Origin: Gillisella vitis
GTDB taxonomy: Bacteria; Pseudomonadota; Alphaproteobacteria; Rhizobiales; Rhizobiaceae
DNA length: 64,000 nt
Direction of reading: 5' to 3'
Assembly (NCBI GenBank): GCA_009744235.1
Contig: WPHV01000001.1
Span: forward strand, 310,001-374,000
A program made the translations under genes and the position numbers. Of this stretch, positions 36,502 through 45,300 are shown in pieces (the first letter of the stretch is position 1; the number at the start of each line of letters is the position of its first letter). Under the pieces are notes generated by a model. The model was not told the origin of the DNA and did no database searches. It was given only the letters and a program-made list of their open reading frames with translations.

Positions 36502-36986
36502 GGCCCATCCGTAACAAGCTCCGCTAGGCGACGCCGGGTGGCGGGGGTGATTCCTTCAGGGAGAGCGTCGAGAGGGAAAAAGCCCGATTCGGCGATTTCC
36601 CGATCCGGCAGGCGCGGCGCGGTCTGGCGCACCAGGGTGCGGTAAAACAACACATGGTCGCGGCGGCTAGCGGTGCGGTTCAGGTAGGATTGCAACAGAA
36701 CGGGCGGCGCGGTCATCAGCAGATTGCCCTCTTCCCGCAATTCCTTTTCCAGCGCTTGGCTCGCAGTTTCACCCCGCTCCACCCCGCCGCCGGGCATGTA
36801 CCAGCCGGGGAGATAGGTGTGTCGCACCAGGAAAATCCGGCCATCGTTATCGAAACAGGCGGCCCGCACTCCCAGCGTCATGCCGCGCGTGATGGCAAAA
36901 TAAACATGCAACAGCCGCACCACACATTTTTTCACGGAACTCAACCGGCTGTCATCCGGTTGAGACCCTGATGGATACAGTGTCAT
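36483..36986 (-). CDS. Nudix hydrolase
   Basis: 167 residues from ATG 36986; the open frame runs 74 codons further into the divergent metallophosphoesterase gene and is rejected. An N-terminal helix (HVYFAITRGMTLGVRAACF) precedes the Nudix box GGGVERGETASQALEKELREEGNL, in which the usual Gly after the REUxEE core is an Asn, one position off. Substrate unknown. Its 3' end overlaps the hydroquinone reductase gene. Confidence 0.85.
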   Translation of the reverse strand: MTLYPSGSQPDDSRLSSVKKCVVRLLHVYFAITRGMTLGVRAACFDNDGRIFLVRHTYLPGWYMPGGGVERGETASQALEKELREEGNLLMTAPPVLLQSYLNRTASRRDHVLFYRTLVRQTAPRLPDREIAESGFFPLDALPEGITPATRRRLAELVTDGPYADFW

Positions 36987-37025
36987 CGCGCTTGCCCCGC
37001 TGTCCGGAAAGTATAGATAAGGTTC

Positions 37026-37934
37026 ATGTTCAAACTCGCCCATATATCCGATATCCATCTGGGACCCATGCCACATCTCACCTTTCGAGAACTGGCATCG
37101 AAGCGCATCACAGGTTATGTCAACTGGCACCGCAACCGGGCAAAGCATATGGTCTCCGGCACGCTGGAGGCGCTGGTGGCCGATATTCACGCCAGGGCGC
37201 CCGACCATCTGACCGTTACCGGCGATCTCGTCAACCTGGCATCAGGGCTGGAAATCAACAAGGCCGCCGAATGGCTCCGCACGGTCGGCCCACCGGCCAC
37301 GACATCGGTCGTGCCGGGCAATCACGATGCCTATGTGCCCGGCGCCCACGAAAAGGCAATGCATGCCTGGTATGACTATGTGCGCGGCGACACGGACCCG
37401 GACATCTGGCGCAAGGATTTCAAGCTCTGGCCGACTTTTCGTCGCCGGGGACCCGTCGGACTGATCGGCTGCTCCACCTCCATCGCCACCCCGCCCTTTT
37501 CTGCCAGCGGCTATTTCAGCTCGCGCCAGGCCCGTGAAACCGCCCAATTGCTGCGCCAGGCGGGCGAAGAGGGCCTGTTCCGGGTGGTGCTGATCCATCA
37601 TCCCCCTGTTCGGGGTGCCGCCTCCCAGCATAAGCGGATGATCGGTATCCGTCGCTTTGCCGCAGCGATCTCGCTGGGCGGGGCCGAACTGGTTTTGCAC
37701 GGCCATACCCATCTCAACACCCTGAACTGGCTGCACAATCGCCATGGCCGCGTACCGGTGGTGGGTATTGCCTCGGCCAGCCAGGGGCCGGGCAGCAAAA
37801 AGCCGCAGGCCGCCTATAATCTGTTTTCGATTTCCGGTGCGCCAGAGGCGTGGGTGCTGGACTGGGAGCGCTATGCTTTGACGGGTGATACCAGCGAGGT
37901 CTCCCTGACCCATAACCAGAGATTGTCGGGCTGA
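37026..37934 (+). CDS. Metallophosphoesterase (calcineurin-like)
   Basis: 302 residues. All metal motifs are present: ISDIHLG (D-x-H), VTGDLVN (GD), VPGNHDAY (GNHD), VLIHHPP (H) and LVLHGHTHLN (GHxH). No signal peptide, so it is likely cytoplasmic. Homologues cleave cyclic nucleotides or phospholipid heads, among others; the substrate cannot be read from sequence. It is divergent from the Nudix gene, 39 bases away. Confidence 0.92.
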   Translation: MFKLAHISDIHLGPMPHLTFRELASKRITGYVNWHRNRAKHMVSGTLEALVADIHARAPDHLTVTGDLVNLASGLEINKAAEWLRTVGPPATTSVVPGNHDAYVPGAHEKAMHAWYDYVRGDTDPDIWRKDFKLWPTFRRRGPVGLIGCSTSIATPPFSASGYFSSRQARETAQLLRQAGEEGLFRVVLIHHPPVRGAASQHKRMIGIRRFAAAISLGGAELVLHGHTHLNTLNWLHNRHGRVPVVGIASASQGPGSKKPQAAYNLFSISGAPEAWVLDWERYALTGDTSEVSLTHNQRLSG

Positions 37935-38167
37935 CCCGCCGAACTCCGCAATCCCAGTTGCCGAACCGAGGCGTTGAAAAATCGATATACAGGATCAACT
38001 TCCTGTTCACTGCGTCCACGCTTGCCTTTTTCCGGCATTGTTTTAAGCCTTGATAAGCACTATTTGCATAGGAAGTGGTAAGCGTGCCGTCCGCAGCCTA
38101 TCGGTCACTATGATGGCCCAGGACACGGTCGGTTCGGGTGAGCAAAACGCAAATGAGGAATTGCCGA

Positions 38168-38749
38168 ATGAACGAAGAAGACGACGACAAGAGCAAGGAA
38201 CTGCCGCTCGGCAAGGAAACGGAAGCGAATCTTTTCAAGTCGCGATCGATCTTCATCTATGGCGGCATCACCCAGGAACTGGCGCAGAAGGTCTGCACAC
38301 AGCTGGTGGCTCTGGCTGCCGCCAGCGACGACGACATCCGCGTCTACGTCAATTCTCCAGGCGGCCATGTCGAATCGGGCGATTCGATCCATGACATGAT
38401 CAAGTTCATCAAGCCGAAGGTCTGGATCATCGGCACCGGATGGGTCGCCTCCGCTGGCGCTCTGATCTATGTTTCGGTTCCGAAGGAGCAGCGCCTTTGC
38501 CTGCCCAATACCCGCTTCCTGCTGCACCAACCCTCGGGCGGCACACGCGGCATGGCCTCGGATATCGAAATCCAGGCCCGCGAAATCATCAAGATGAACG
38601 AGCGACTGATCAAGATCTTCTCCAAGGCCACCGGCCAGACGGAAGAAAAGATCGCCAAGGACATCGACCGCGATTACTGGCTCTCGGCTGAACAAGCCAA
38701 GGATTACGGCCTGGTTTCGAAGATCGTTGAAAGCCAGTCGGAAATCTGA
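38168..38749 (+). CDS. clpP: ClpP-family serine protease subunit
   Basis: 193 residues from ATG 38168 with GAGGA upstream; the frame could begin at 38138 but the extra residues are not ClpP-like. Triad: Ser in [11 protein letters not shown], His in [11 protein letters not shown] and Asp in [18 protein letters not shown]. The Ser loop reads ASAGA rather than the usual ASMGA, and the N-terminal axial part is acidic ([11 protein letters not shown]), both marks of a divergent rhizobial ClpP paralogue rather than the housekeeping one. It would form a 14-mer run by a Clp ATPase. A terminator follows. Confidence 0.87.
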   Translation: MNEEDDDKSKELPLGKETEANLFKSRSIFIYGGITQELAQKVCTQLVALAAASDDDIRVYVNSPGGHVESGDSIHDMIKFIKPKVWIIGTGWVASAGALIYVSVPKEQRLCLPNTRFLLHQPSGGTRGMASDIEIQAREIIKMNERLIKIFSKATGQTEEKIAKDIDRDYWLSAEQAKDYGLVSKIVESQSEI

Positions 38750-38769
38750 GTTTACAACCATGAAGATAT

Positions 38770-38805
38770 AACCCCGTCGGAGCAATCCGGCGGGGTTTTG
38801 TTTTG
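38770..38805 (+). terminator. Rho-independent terminator after clpP
   Basis: CCCCGTCGGA / TCCGGCGGGG (38772-38781, 38786-38795) with one G-T pair, a GCAA tetraloop, and TTTTGTTTT after it. Confidence 0.88.
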
Positions 38806-38904
38806 TGTGCCTGCCATCGCAAATGTATTTCGATACGTACCCGTTTGCCTCATCTCAGCCTTGCGTGTTTCATTAAAACCTGATGTTCCAGCCGGATCGA
38901 TACT

Positions 38905-40107
38905 GTGGCCGGGACCATCCGCATGCTGAAAGAATTCTCGCCGCAAAGCCTGTTCATGGGGCTTCTGGTGGCCTTTGTTGGCTTTGCCAGTTCCTTCGCC
39001 GTTATCCTGCAAGGGCTGAAAGGAGTTGGCGCCAGCGATCTGCAAGCGGCCTCCGGCCTGATGGCGCTGTCGGTCTCCATGGGCATTTGCGGTCTTATCG
39101 TCTGTCTCAAGACGCGGATGCCGATTTCCATTGCCTGGTCGACGCCGGGTGCTGCCTTGCTGGTGACAGCCGGTGTGCCGCAAGGCGGTTTTTCAGCAGC
39201 GGTCGGCGCGTTTCTGGTCTGCGCCGCGCTGATCGTCATTGCCGGGCTGTTCAAGCCGCTTGGCCGGGCCATTGGCACCATCCCCGCCCCGCTGGCCAAT
39301 GCCATGCTATCAGGGGTGATTGTCGGCCTTTGCTTTGCGCCGTTCAAGGCCATCGAAGAAAGCCCGCTGCTTGGCCTGCCGATCCTGCTGGCCTGGGCGA
39401 TTGTCGGCACCATCAACCGGCTCTTTGCCGTTCCCGCCGCTCTTGCCGCCTTCGTTCTGGTCCTGGTATTCGCCGTTCCCCTGCCCGACGGCGCATTTGC
39501 AGCACTGGGTGCCTCCTTCGTGCCGCCGGTCGCATTCGTGATGCCGACGTTCACATTCGCGTCGATGGTTTCCATCTCATTGCCACTGTTCATCGTCACC
39601 ATGGCCTCGCAGAACATTCCAGGCATCGCCGTGCTGAAAGTGCATGATTACCATCCAAGGCCGGGTCCGCTTTTCACCATTACCGGCCTGTTCACCGCCC
39701 TTGCCGCGCCATTTGGCGCCCATGCCATCAATCTCGCCGCCGTCACTGCCGCTATGGCGGCGGGCCATGATGCCCATGCCGATCCGCAGCGACGCTACTG
39801 GGCGGCAATGATCGGCAGCGTCGGCTATCTGGTGCTTGGGCTTTTGGCCGGTGTGGTCACCTCCTTCGTAGGCCTGGCACCCGCCATCCTGATCGAATCG
39901 GTGGCGGGTCTGGCGCTGATCGGCGCCTTTTCCGGCTCACTCGTCGCGGCCTTCCGCGAACCGACAACCCGCGAGGCCGCCGCCGTCACCTTCCTGGTCA
40001 CCGCATCGGGCATTTCGCTTCTCGGCATTTCCGCCGCCTTCTGGGGATTGATCGGCGGTCTGGCTATGCTGGGGCTGACGCGGTTCGCTGTCCGGCTGCG
40101 GCGCTGA
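38905..40107 (+). CDS. BenE-family benzoate/H+ symporter-like transporter
   Basis: 400 residues with about twelve membrane segments. The start is GTG 38905; ATG 38923 is an alternative. Family blocks: LQGLKGVGASDLQAASGLMALS, RMPISIAWSTPGAALL, GTIPAPLANAMLSGVIVGLC and ASQNIPGIAVLKVHDYHPRPGP. BenE proteins carry benzoate or similar aromatic acids into the cell. No benzoate degradation genes are near, so the substrate is uncertain. Confidence 0.92.
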   Translation: MAGTIRMLKEFSPQSLFMGLLVAFVGFASSFAVILQGLKGVGASDLQAASGLMALSVSMGICGLIVCLKTRMPISIAWSTPGAALLVTAGVPQGGFSAAVGAFLVCAALIVIAGLFKPLGRAIGTIPAPLANAMLSGVIVGLCFAPFKAIEESPLLGLPILLAWAIVGTINRLFAVPAALAAFVLVLVFAVPLPDGAFAALGASFVPPVAFVMPTFTFASMVSISLPLFIVTMASQNIPGIAVLKVHDYHPRPGPLFTITGLFTALAAPFGAHAINLAAVTAAMAAGHDAHADPQRRYWAAMIGSVGYLVLGLLAGVVTSFVGLAPAILIESVAGLALIGAFSGSLVAAFREPTTREAAAVTFLVTASGISLLGISAAFWGLIGGLAMLGLTRFAVRLRR

Positions 40108-40138
40108 CCGTCATCCGCAACCTTGATGAAAATTGCCC

Positions 40139-40166
40139 TTGCCAGCCCGGAAACCGCTGATTATAG
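40139..40166 (+). promoter_or_regulatory. Candidate promoter of the leu leader
   Basis: TTGCCA (40139-40144), 16-nt spacer, TTATAG (40161-40166). The leader ATG at 40175 follows after exactly 8 nt, so the transcript would begin at or within a base or two of the start codon (leaderless). Confidence 0.5.
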
Positions 40167-40174
40167 ATTGAACT

Positions 40175-40300
40175 ATGAAGACATCGGGCCATTCCATGAC
40201 GAAGACTGCGCAGCGAGGCAATTTTAGCCGCGCCGCAGCTTTGCGCGCCCTATCCTCGCTTCTTCTTCTCGACCTTATCCGCGGTTGCCGGGTCCATTGA
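40175..40300 (+). CDS. leuL: Leucine-rich leader peptide of leuA
   Basis: 41 residues (MKTSGHSMTKTAQRGNFS..., then RALSSLLLLDLIRG), with four Leu codons in a row near the end and seven Leu in all. A second ATG at 40196 would give 34 residues. It lies 155 bases before leuA. The stop sits at the edge of a stem GAGGAGCGCC / GGCG-ATT-GCTCCTC (40299-40308 with 40332-40345). Ribosome stalling at Leu codons would change this fold. Transcription attenuation of leu genes by such leaders is established in Alphaproteobacteria. Confidence 0.75.
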   Translation: MKTSGHSMTKTAQRGNFSRAAALRALSSLLLLDLIRGCRVH

Positions 40301-40391
40301 GGAGCGCCCGGCGGCCGGGTTAGCCGTCGCAGGCGATTGCTCCTCACCACTCCACGATTTTGACTATTGACCCCTGAAGGGGCCGAATTTT
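40299..40391 (+). promoter_or_regulatory. Leader RNA structures (attenuator region) between leuL and leuA
   Basis: Outer stem GAGGAGC / GCTCCTC (40299-40305, 40339-40345), extended inside by CGCC / GGCG, then a small CCCC-TGAA-GGGG hairpin (40371-40382) before AATTTT. The last hairpin is short, so the terminator form is not certain without folding. Confidence 0.45.
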
Positions 40392-40455
40392 GCATTCGCA
40401 TGCGGCACTCGAACCGCTATAAGCCGGGCATATTCGGGATGAGAAGAGAGCGAAC

Positions 40456-42162
40456 ATGTTGAAGACCAATTCCATCAAAAAGGGCATGCCCGACGCGGCA
40501 AAGAAATACCAGGCCTATCCGCAGATCGACATTTCCGACCGCACCTGGCCGAGCAAGACCATCACACAAGCGCCAATCTGGTGTTCGGTGGACCTGCGCG
40601 ACGGCAACCAGTCGCTGGTCAATCCGATGGGCCACGACCGCAAGGCCAGGATGTTCCAGTTGCTGCTGGAAATGGGCTTCAAGGAAATCGAGATCGGCTT
40701 TCCCTCGGCCTCGCAGACCGATTTCGACTTTGCCCGCTGGTGCGTCGAGCAAGGCAATGTGCCCGATGACGTCTCCCTGCAAGTGCTGGTGCAGTGCCGC
40801 CCGGAACTGATCACCCGCACCTTCGAGGCCTTGGAAGGCGCGCATAAGCCGATCATCCATTTCTACAATTCGACTTCGGAATTGCAGCGCCGCGTGGTGT
40901 TTGCCAAGGACGTGCCCGGCATCAAGCAGATCGCCGTCGATGCGGCGAAAATGATCATCGACATGGCCACCAAGGCTGGCGGCGGCTACCGGTTCGAATA
41001 TTCGCCGGAAAGCTTTACCGGCACGGAACTGGAGGTGGCGCTGGAAATCTGCAACGCTGTGATTGCCGAGATCAAGCCGACCGCTGACAACAAGCTGATC
41101 CTCAACCTGCCCTCGACCGTGGAAATGGCGACGCCAAACATCTATGCCGACCAGATCGAATGGATGTGCCGCAATATCGACAACCGCGAAAACGTTATCA
41201 TCTCGCTGCATCCGCACAACGACCGCGGCACCGGCATCGCCGCCACCGAACTGGCGTTGATGGCGGGTGCAGACCGGGTGGAAGGCACGCTGTTTGGCAA
41301 TGGCGAACGCACCGGCAATGTCGATGTCGTGACGCTGGCATTGAACATGTACACCCAAGGCATCGATCCCGAGCTGGACTGCTCGCAGATCGAGCGCATC
41401 AAGGATGTCTATGAATATGCCAATGAAATGACCATTCCGGAGCGCCATCCCTATGTTGGCGAACTGGTCTATACCGCCTTTTCCGGCTCGCATCAGGATG
41501 CGATCAACAAGGGGATGAAGGCAGTGAAAAAGGCCAATTCCCCGGTCTGGGAAGTCCCCTATCTGCCAATCGATCCGCAGGATGTCGGCCGCTCCTATGA
41601 GGCGATCATCCGCATCAATTCCCAATCGGGCAAGGGCGGTATCGCTTATATCCTGCAACAGGATTACGGCATCAACCTGCCGCGCAACCTGCAAGTCGAA
41701 TTCCGCGAGGAAATCCAGCGCATTACCGATGAAGAAGGCGTGGAACTGCCCTCCAAGCGGATCTATGACAGCTTTATCAGCCGCTATATCGACCAGCCCA
41801 ATGCCCGGCTGAAATTCGTCGATCACCACACCTATCCCGACACGGCCACCAAGGGCGTGCGGATCGTCGCTGCCGAAATCACCGATGGCGGCGAGGTCAA
41901 GCGCATCGAGGGCAAGGGCAATGGCCCGATCGACGGTTTCGTTAACGCGCTCTCCACCTATCTGGGCATCGAGATTTCGGTGCGCGATTATTCCGAGCAC
42001 TCCCTGCAACACGGCTCCAACGCAGCAGCCATTGCCTATGTGGAAATGGACCATCCCGGCGGACGGCTGTTCGGTGCCGGTATCAACCAGAACATCGTCA
42101 CCGCCTCGCTGGAAGCCATCGTCTCGGCCGCCAACCGGGTGCTGGACGCAAGGGCGAAGTAA
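40456..42162 (+). CDS. leuA: 2-isopropylmalate synthase
   Basis: 568 residues, the long LeuA form. It condenses acetyl-CoA and 2-oxoisovalerate, the first committed step of leucine synthesis. N-terminal DRTWPSKTITQAPIWCSVDLRDGNQSLVNPM holds the DLRDGNQ metal/substrate motif, HPHNDRGTGIAATELALMAGADRVEGTLFGNGERTGN the second conserved block, and the C-terminal regulatory domain ends in HPGGRLFGAGINQNIVTASLEAIVSA. Feedback inhibition by leucine is normal in the family and adds to the leader control. Confidence 0.97.
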   Translation: MLKTNSIKKGMPDAAKKYQAYPQIDISDRTWPSKTITQAPIWCSVDLRDGNQSLVNPMGHDRKARMFQLLLEMGFKEIEIGFPSASQTDFDFARWCVEQGNVPDDVSLQVLVQCRPELITRTFEALEGAHKPIIHFYNSTSELQRRVVFAKDVPGIKQIAVDAAKMIIDMATKAGGGYRFEYSPESFTGTELEVALEICNAVIAEIKPTADNKLILNLPSTVEMATPNIYADQIEWMCRNIDNRENVIISLHPHNDRGTGIAATELALMAGADRVEGTLFGNGERTGNVDVVTLALNMYTQGIDPELDCSQIERIKDVYEYANEMTIPERHPYVGELVYTAFSGSHQDAINKGMKAVKKANSPVWEVPYLPIDPQDVGRSYEAIIRINSQSGKGGIAYILQQDYGINLPRNLQVEFREEIQRITDEEGVELPSKRIYDSFISRYIDQPNARLKFVDHHTYPDTATKGVRIVAAEITDGGEVKRIEGKGNGPIDGFVNALSTYLGIEISVRDYSEHSLQHGSNAAAIAYVEMDHPGGRLFGAGINQNIVTASLEAIVSAANRVLDARAK

Positions 42163-42195
42163 GGGGACGGCTTCACAGCAACCCGAAAGAACCAA

Positions 42196-42226
42196 AGCCA
42201 CCCGCAAAACTCTTGCGGGTGGATTT
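42196..42226 (+). terminator. Rho-independent terminator after leuA
   Basis: Perfect 10-bp stem CCACCCGCAA / TTGCGGGTGG (42198-42207, 42213-42222) with a 5-nt loop, followed by ATTTG. It ends the leuA transcript before the toxin-antitoxin operon. Confidence 0.7.
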
Positions 42227-42265
42227 GCATGTCGGCAATCCTGTTGACTTCGATGCGGCAATTAA

Positions 42266-42283
42266 TGTACAGAAATACGTACA
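42266..42283 (+). promoter_or_regulatory. Paired TGTACA-type operator of the YefM/YoeB operon
   Basis: TGTACA (42266-42271) and CGTACA (42278-42283) start 12 bases apart, 20 bases before the antitoxin ATG. YefM repressors are known to bind paired TGTACA hexamers spaced 12 bp. A TTGACT at 42244-42249 could be the -35 box. Confidence 0.65.
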
Positions 42284-42302
42284 GATTATTGAGGCATAGA
42301 CC

Positions 42303-42575
42303 ATGACCAATGTTCGCTTCACTGAATTTCGCCAGAATTTCGCTCATCATTTTGACAGCGTGCTGGAGTCACGCGCGCCCTTGCTGGTGACACGCCAAGG
42401 CAAGGAAGCCGTGGTGGTGATTGCCGAGGGGGAATATGAGAGCATGCAGGAAACCTTGCATCTCCTGTCCAACCCAGCCAACGCCGAGCGCCTGCGCGAC
42501 GGCATCGAACAACTGCGCCAAGGGAAGGTCATCGACCGCGATCCAACCGAGCCGGAGGACGGCCAGGATACTTAA
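42303..42575 (+). CDS. YefM/Phd-type antitoxin
   Basis: 90 residues. N-terminal DNA-binding part with VRFTEFRQNFAHHFDSVLESRAPLLVTRQGKEAVVVIAEGEYESMQETLHLLSNPANAERLRDGIEQL, typical of YefM. The tail that follows (RQGKVIDRDPTEPEDGQDT) is the toxin-binding stretch. It lies three bases before the YoeB toxin gene and behind a matching operator, so it represses itself. Confidence 0.94.
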   Translation: MTNVRFTEFRQNFAHHFDSVLESRAPLLVTRQGKEAVVVIAEGEYESMQETLHLLSNPANAERLRDGIEQLRQGKVIDRDPTEPEDGQDT

Positions 42576-42578
42576 ACG

Positions 42579-42851
42579 ATGAAGCTGGGCTGGACCGAGA
42601 ATGCCTGGGACGATTACGAATTCTGGCTCCAAACCGACCTGAAAATGGTTTCGAAAATCAACGAGCTGATCCGCAACGCCAAGAGAACACCGTTTGCGGG
42701 CCTCGGAAAGCCCGAGCCGCTGAAAGGCGATCTCGCGGGCTTCTGGTCGAGGCGCATCGCTGGCGATCATCGGCTGGTCTATTGCGTTTCGGGTTCTGGC
42801 CAGGAACAGCGGCTGGATATTGTGCAATGCCGCTACCACTATAGGAAATGA
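42579..42851 (+). CDS. yoeB: YoeB/Txe-type mRNA interferase toxin
   Basis: 90 residues. LGWTENAWDDYEFWLQTDLKMVSKINELIRNAKRTPFAGLGKPEPLKGDLAGFWSRRIAGDHRLVYCVSG is the full YoeB pattern, including the catalytic-region Glu, Arg and His, and the end has CRYHYRK with the conserved C-terminal Tyr. YoeB binds ribosomes and cleaves mRNA. Partner of the preceding antitoxin. Confidence 0.95.
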   Translation: MKLGWTENAWDDYEFWLQTDLKMVSKINELIRNAKRTPFAGLGKPEPLKGDLAGFWSRRIAGDHRLVYCVSGSGQEQRLDIVQCRYHYRK

Positions 42852-42867
42852 TCACCATACAAGAAGC

Positions 42868-43299
42868 TCACCGGGCAATCCGCGTCGATAGAATAATCGA
42901 TGACAGCGTCCGCTCCACCCCTGACAACTCCCCAATCCGGTCAATCAGCCGGTCCAGCTCCTGGATTGAGGGTGCCGCCAGCATGGCGATCAGATCGTAG
43001 GGACCGTTGACGGAATGCAGGGCCGTGACCTGTGGGATGGCGGCCAGCTCTGCCGTGACGCTGGTTAGCGCTTTGGGTGCCATGGTGATCATCACATGCG
43101 CGCGGATCAGCCCGCTCTGATAGGCGTCCGACAGACGGAGTCCGTAACCGGTAATCACCCCTTCCCGCTCCAGCCGTTCCAGCCGCGCCTGCACCGTGGT
43201 GCGCGACAGGCCAAGCCGTCGCGCCAGCGTCGCCACCGGCATGCGGGCATTTTCACCCAGCAGCGCCAGCAATTCGCGGTCCTTATCGGAGACCTGCAT
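42868..43299 (-). CDS. Lrp/AsnC-family transcriptional regulator
   Basis: 143 residues from ATG 43299, preceded by AAAGGA; a start ten codons upstream has no ribosome site. Helix-turn-helix: LLALLGENARMPVATLARRLGLSRTTVQARLERLEREGVITGYG. The ligand-binding RAM domain follows. It is divergent from the saccharopine dehydrogenase-like gene, 121 bases away, and is the likely lysine-responsive or related regulator of it (inference). Confidence 0.92.
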   Translation of the reverse strand: MQVSDKDRELLALLGENARMPVATLARRLGLSRTTVQARLERLEREGVITGYGLRLSDAYQSGLIRAHVMITMAPKALTSVTAELAAIPQVTALHSVNGPYDLIAMLAAPSIQELDRLIDRIGELSGVERTLSSIILSTRIAR

Positions 43300-43420
43300 T
43301 CTGTCCAATCCTTTCGGCAAATCGTCCATTATTGTAAGCGAAAACGCTCAATTTGCCACTGTGAATCGACAGGGATCGGCTCCACACTGAAGGCTCGTCA
43401 AAAGCATTAGGGGAACGGTC

Positions 43421-44542
43421 ATGAAAAACATTTCCATCATTGGCGCGGGGAAGATCGGCGGGGCAATTGCCCATCTTCTGGCAGAGACCGGCGATTACCG
43501 GGTGACGGTTACCGACCGCAGCGCCGAGCAATTGGCGAAACTCGACAAGCATCCCGGCATCGCCACTGCTTTGGTTGATATTGCCGATAAAGCCGCACTT
43601 GATGCCCATATTTACGGTCAGTTCGCCGTTCTCTCCGCCGCCCCTTTTCACCTGACCGGGGCCATTGCCGAAAGTGCGGCGCGCAGCGGCTGCCATTACC
43701 TCGACCTGACCGAGGACGTAGCGACCACGAAAAAAGTCGCGGCCCTGGCTGAGGGCGCACACACCGCCTTCATCCCGCAATGCGGCCTTGCCCCCGGCTT
43801 CATTTCCATCGTCGCCCATGATCTGGCGCAGCGCTTCGAGACGCTGGACAGCGTGCGGATGCGGGTCGGTGCGCTGCCGCAATACCCGTCCAATGCGCTG
43901 AACTATAACCTTACCTGGAGCACGGACGGGCTGATCAACGAATATATCGAACCCTGCGAAGCCATTGTCGAGGGACGGATGATCAGCGTGCCAGCCATGG
44001 AAGAGCGTGAGGAATTTTCGCTTGACGGTGTGACCTATGAAGCCTTCAACACATCAGGCGGCCTCGGCACGCTGGCGAAAACCCTGGAAGGCCGGGTTCG
44101 GACAATGAATTACCGCACCATCCGCTATCCAGGCCATCAGGCGATCATCAAGGCGCTGCTCAACGACTTCAACCTGAAGAACCGCCGCGACGTGCTGAAG
44201 GACCTGTTTGAAAACGCCCTGCCCGCCACCATGCAGGATGTGGTGGTGATTTTTGTGACCGTCTGCGGTTGGCGCGAAGGGCGCTACATGCAGGAAACCT
44301 ATGCCAACAAGGTCTATGCCGGCACTGTCGCGGACAAGAAAATGAGCGCCATCCAGATCACCACCGCCGCCGGCATCTGCGCCGTGCTGGACCTGCTGGC
44401 TGAGGGTGCATTGCCGCAATCCGGCTTCGTGCGCCAGGAGGAAATCAGTCTCGACGCCTTTCTCGCCAACCGTTATGGCCAGCTTTATCAATCGACAGCC
44501 GCCGCGATCGCCCGAAAGCGCCACGAATACGCGGCAGCATAA
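43421..44542 (+). CDS. Saccharopine dehydrogenase-family oxidoreductase
   Basis: 373 residues. Rossmann start ISIIGAGKIGGAIAHLLAETGDYRVTVTDRS binds NAD(P). The C-terminal catalytic domain follows with FNTSGGLGTLAKTLEGRVRTMNYRTIRYPGH. Saccharopine dehydrogenases act in lysine turnover; related proteins act on other amino acid conjugates. The divergent Lrp-type regulator fits amino-acid control. The exact reaction is not proven. Confidence 0.87.
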   Translation: MKNISIIGAGKIGGAIAHLLAETGDYRVTVTDRSAEQLAKLDKHPGIATALVDIADKAALDAHIYGQFAVLSAAPFHLTGAIAESAARSGCHYLDLTEDVATTKKVAALAEGAHTAFIPQCGLAPGFISIVAHDLAQRFETLDSVRMRVGALPQYPSNALNYNLTWSTDGLINEYIEPCEAIVEGRMISVPAMEEREEFSLDGVTYEAFNTSGGLGTLAKTLEGRVRTMNYRTIRYPGHQAIIKALLNDFNLKNRRDVLKDLFENALPATMQDVVVIFVTVCGWREGRYMQETYANKVYAGTVADKKMSAIQITTAAGICAVLDLLAEGALPQSGFVRQEEISLDAFLANRYGQLYQSTAAAIARKRHEYAAA

Positions 44543-44655
44543 GCGAAGACTCGCCCCGCTTCATCCGGACAACCATTTCAGGGTGAGGCGCATGGCGTGG
44601 GCGGTTGCCTTATGCTACGGCAGGTTTTCCGTCTCAAAGCTGCAAAAACCGCCCC

Positions 44656-45096
44656 ATGCCCCTCGACATGTCCCCAGCCCCGGCAGCCCTGCCCGTTCGC
44701 ACTTGCGGCACCTGCACGCTCTGTTGCCGTCTGCCGGATATCGACGCCTTGGCAAAACCCGCCAATACCTGGTGCCTGCACTGCACAGCCGGGAAAGGCT
44801 GCGCGATCTACCCCGACAGACCGCAGCTCTGCCGAGATTTTCTCTGTCTTTGGATGACAAGCGACAGTCTTGGCCCGGAATGGGAACCGGCCAAGGCAAA
44901 GATGATGGTCTACACTCAGGGTCCGCAAATCACGGTTTTGGTCGACCCGGCCTTTCCGCAGGTGTGGCGTCACGAACCCTATGCCAGCGCGTTGCGCCGC
45001 TGGGCAGCCGAAGCGGAAACAGCCGGCGGCTATGTCATCGTTTTTATCGGGGAAGACGTCGTCAAGATCAACGCTGGCAAGGTGCTGGCCGGTTAG
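44656..45096 (+). CDS. YkgJ-like cysteine-cluster protein
   Basis: 146 residues from ATG 44656; an earlier start at 44605 adds 17 odd residues. The YkgJ (UPF0153) cysteine pattern is clear: CGTCTLCCRLPD, WCLHC, KGCAIYPDRPQLCRDFLC. These eight-odd cysteines probably bind an iron-sulfur or zinc cluster. The C-terminal half is unremarkable. Function of the family is not firmly known. Confidence 0.85.
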   Translation: MPLDMSPAPAALPVRTCGTCTLCCRLPDIDALAKPANTWCLHCTAGKGCAIYPDRPQLCRDFLCLWMTSDSLGPEWEPAKAKMMVYTQGPQITVLVDPAFPQVWRHEPYASALRRWAAEAETAGGYVIVFIGEDVVKINAGKVLAG

Positions 45097-45300
45097 GCTT
45101 TGCGCAATTCTGCATCGCCCTTTCCATCCACTGATCAACATTCGCAACCGAAAAAACAAACATACCCGGCAACACAACCAAAAACTTGACCTTTTGTAAA
45201 GCTAGTCTAATTTCGCCATAGGGATGGCGTGTTTGAAACAGCTCGGGCGGGCCATCGATATTGCATTTGATATTTTAAGACGCAATCCGGGGGCCTTACG

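Noticed and set aside
36987-37208. Longer start for the Nudix protein
   Set aside because: The extra 74 codons run into the divergent metallophosphoesterase gene and have no Nudix-like content.
40417-42261. 614-codon open frame on the minus strand opposite leuA
   Set aside because: It is the shadow of the GC-rich leuA codons; leuA itself is beyond doubt, and the antisense product is low-complexity His/Asp/Gly-rich with no family.
45186-45213. TTGACC with TAATTT, 16 nt apart, upstream of vgrG as promoter
   Set aside because: Plausible, but the -10 box is poor and several registers fit; not strong enough to list.
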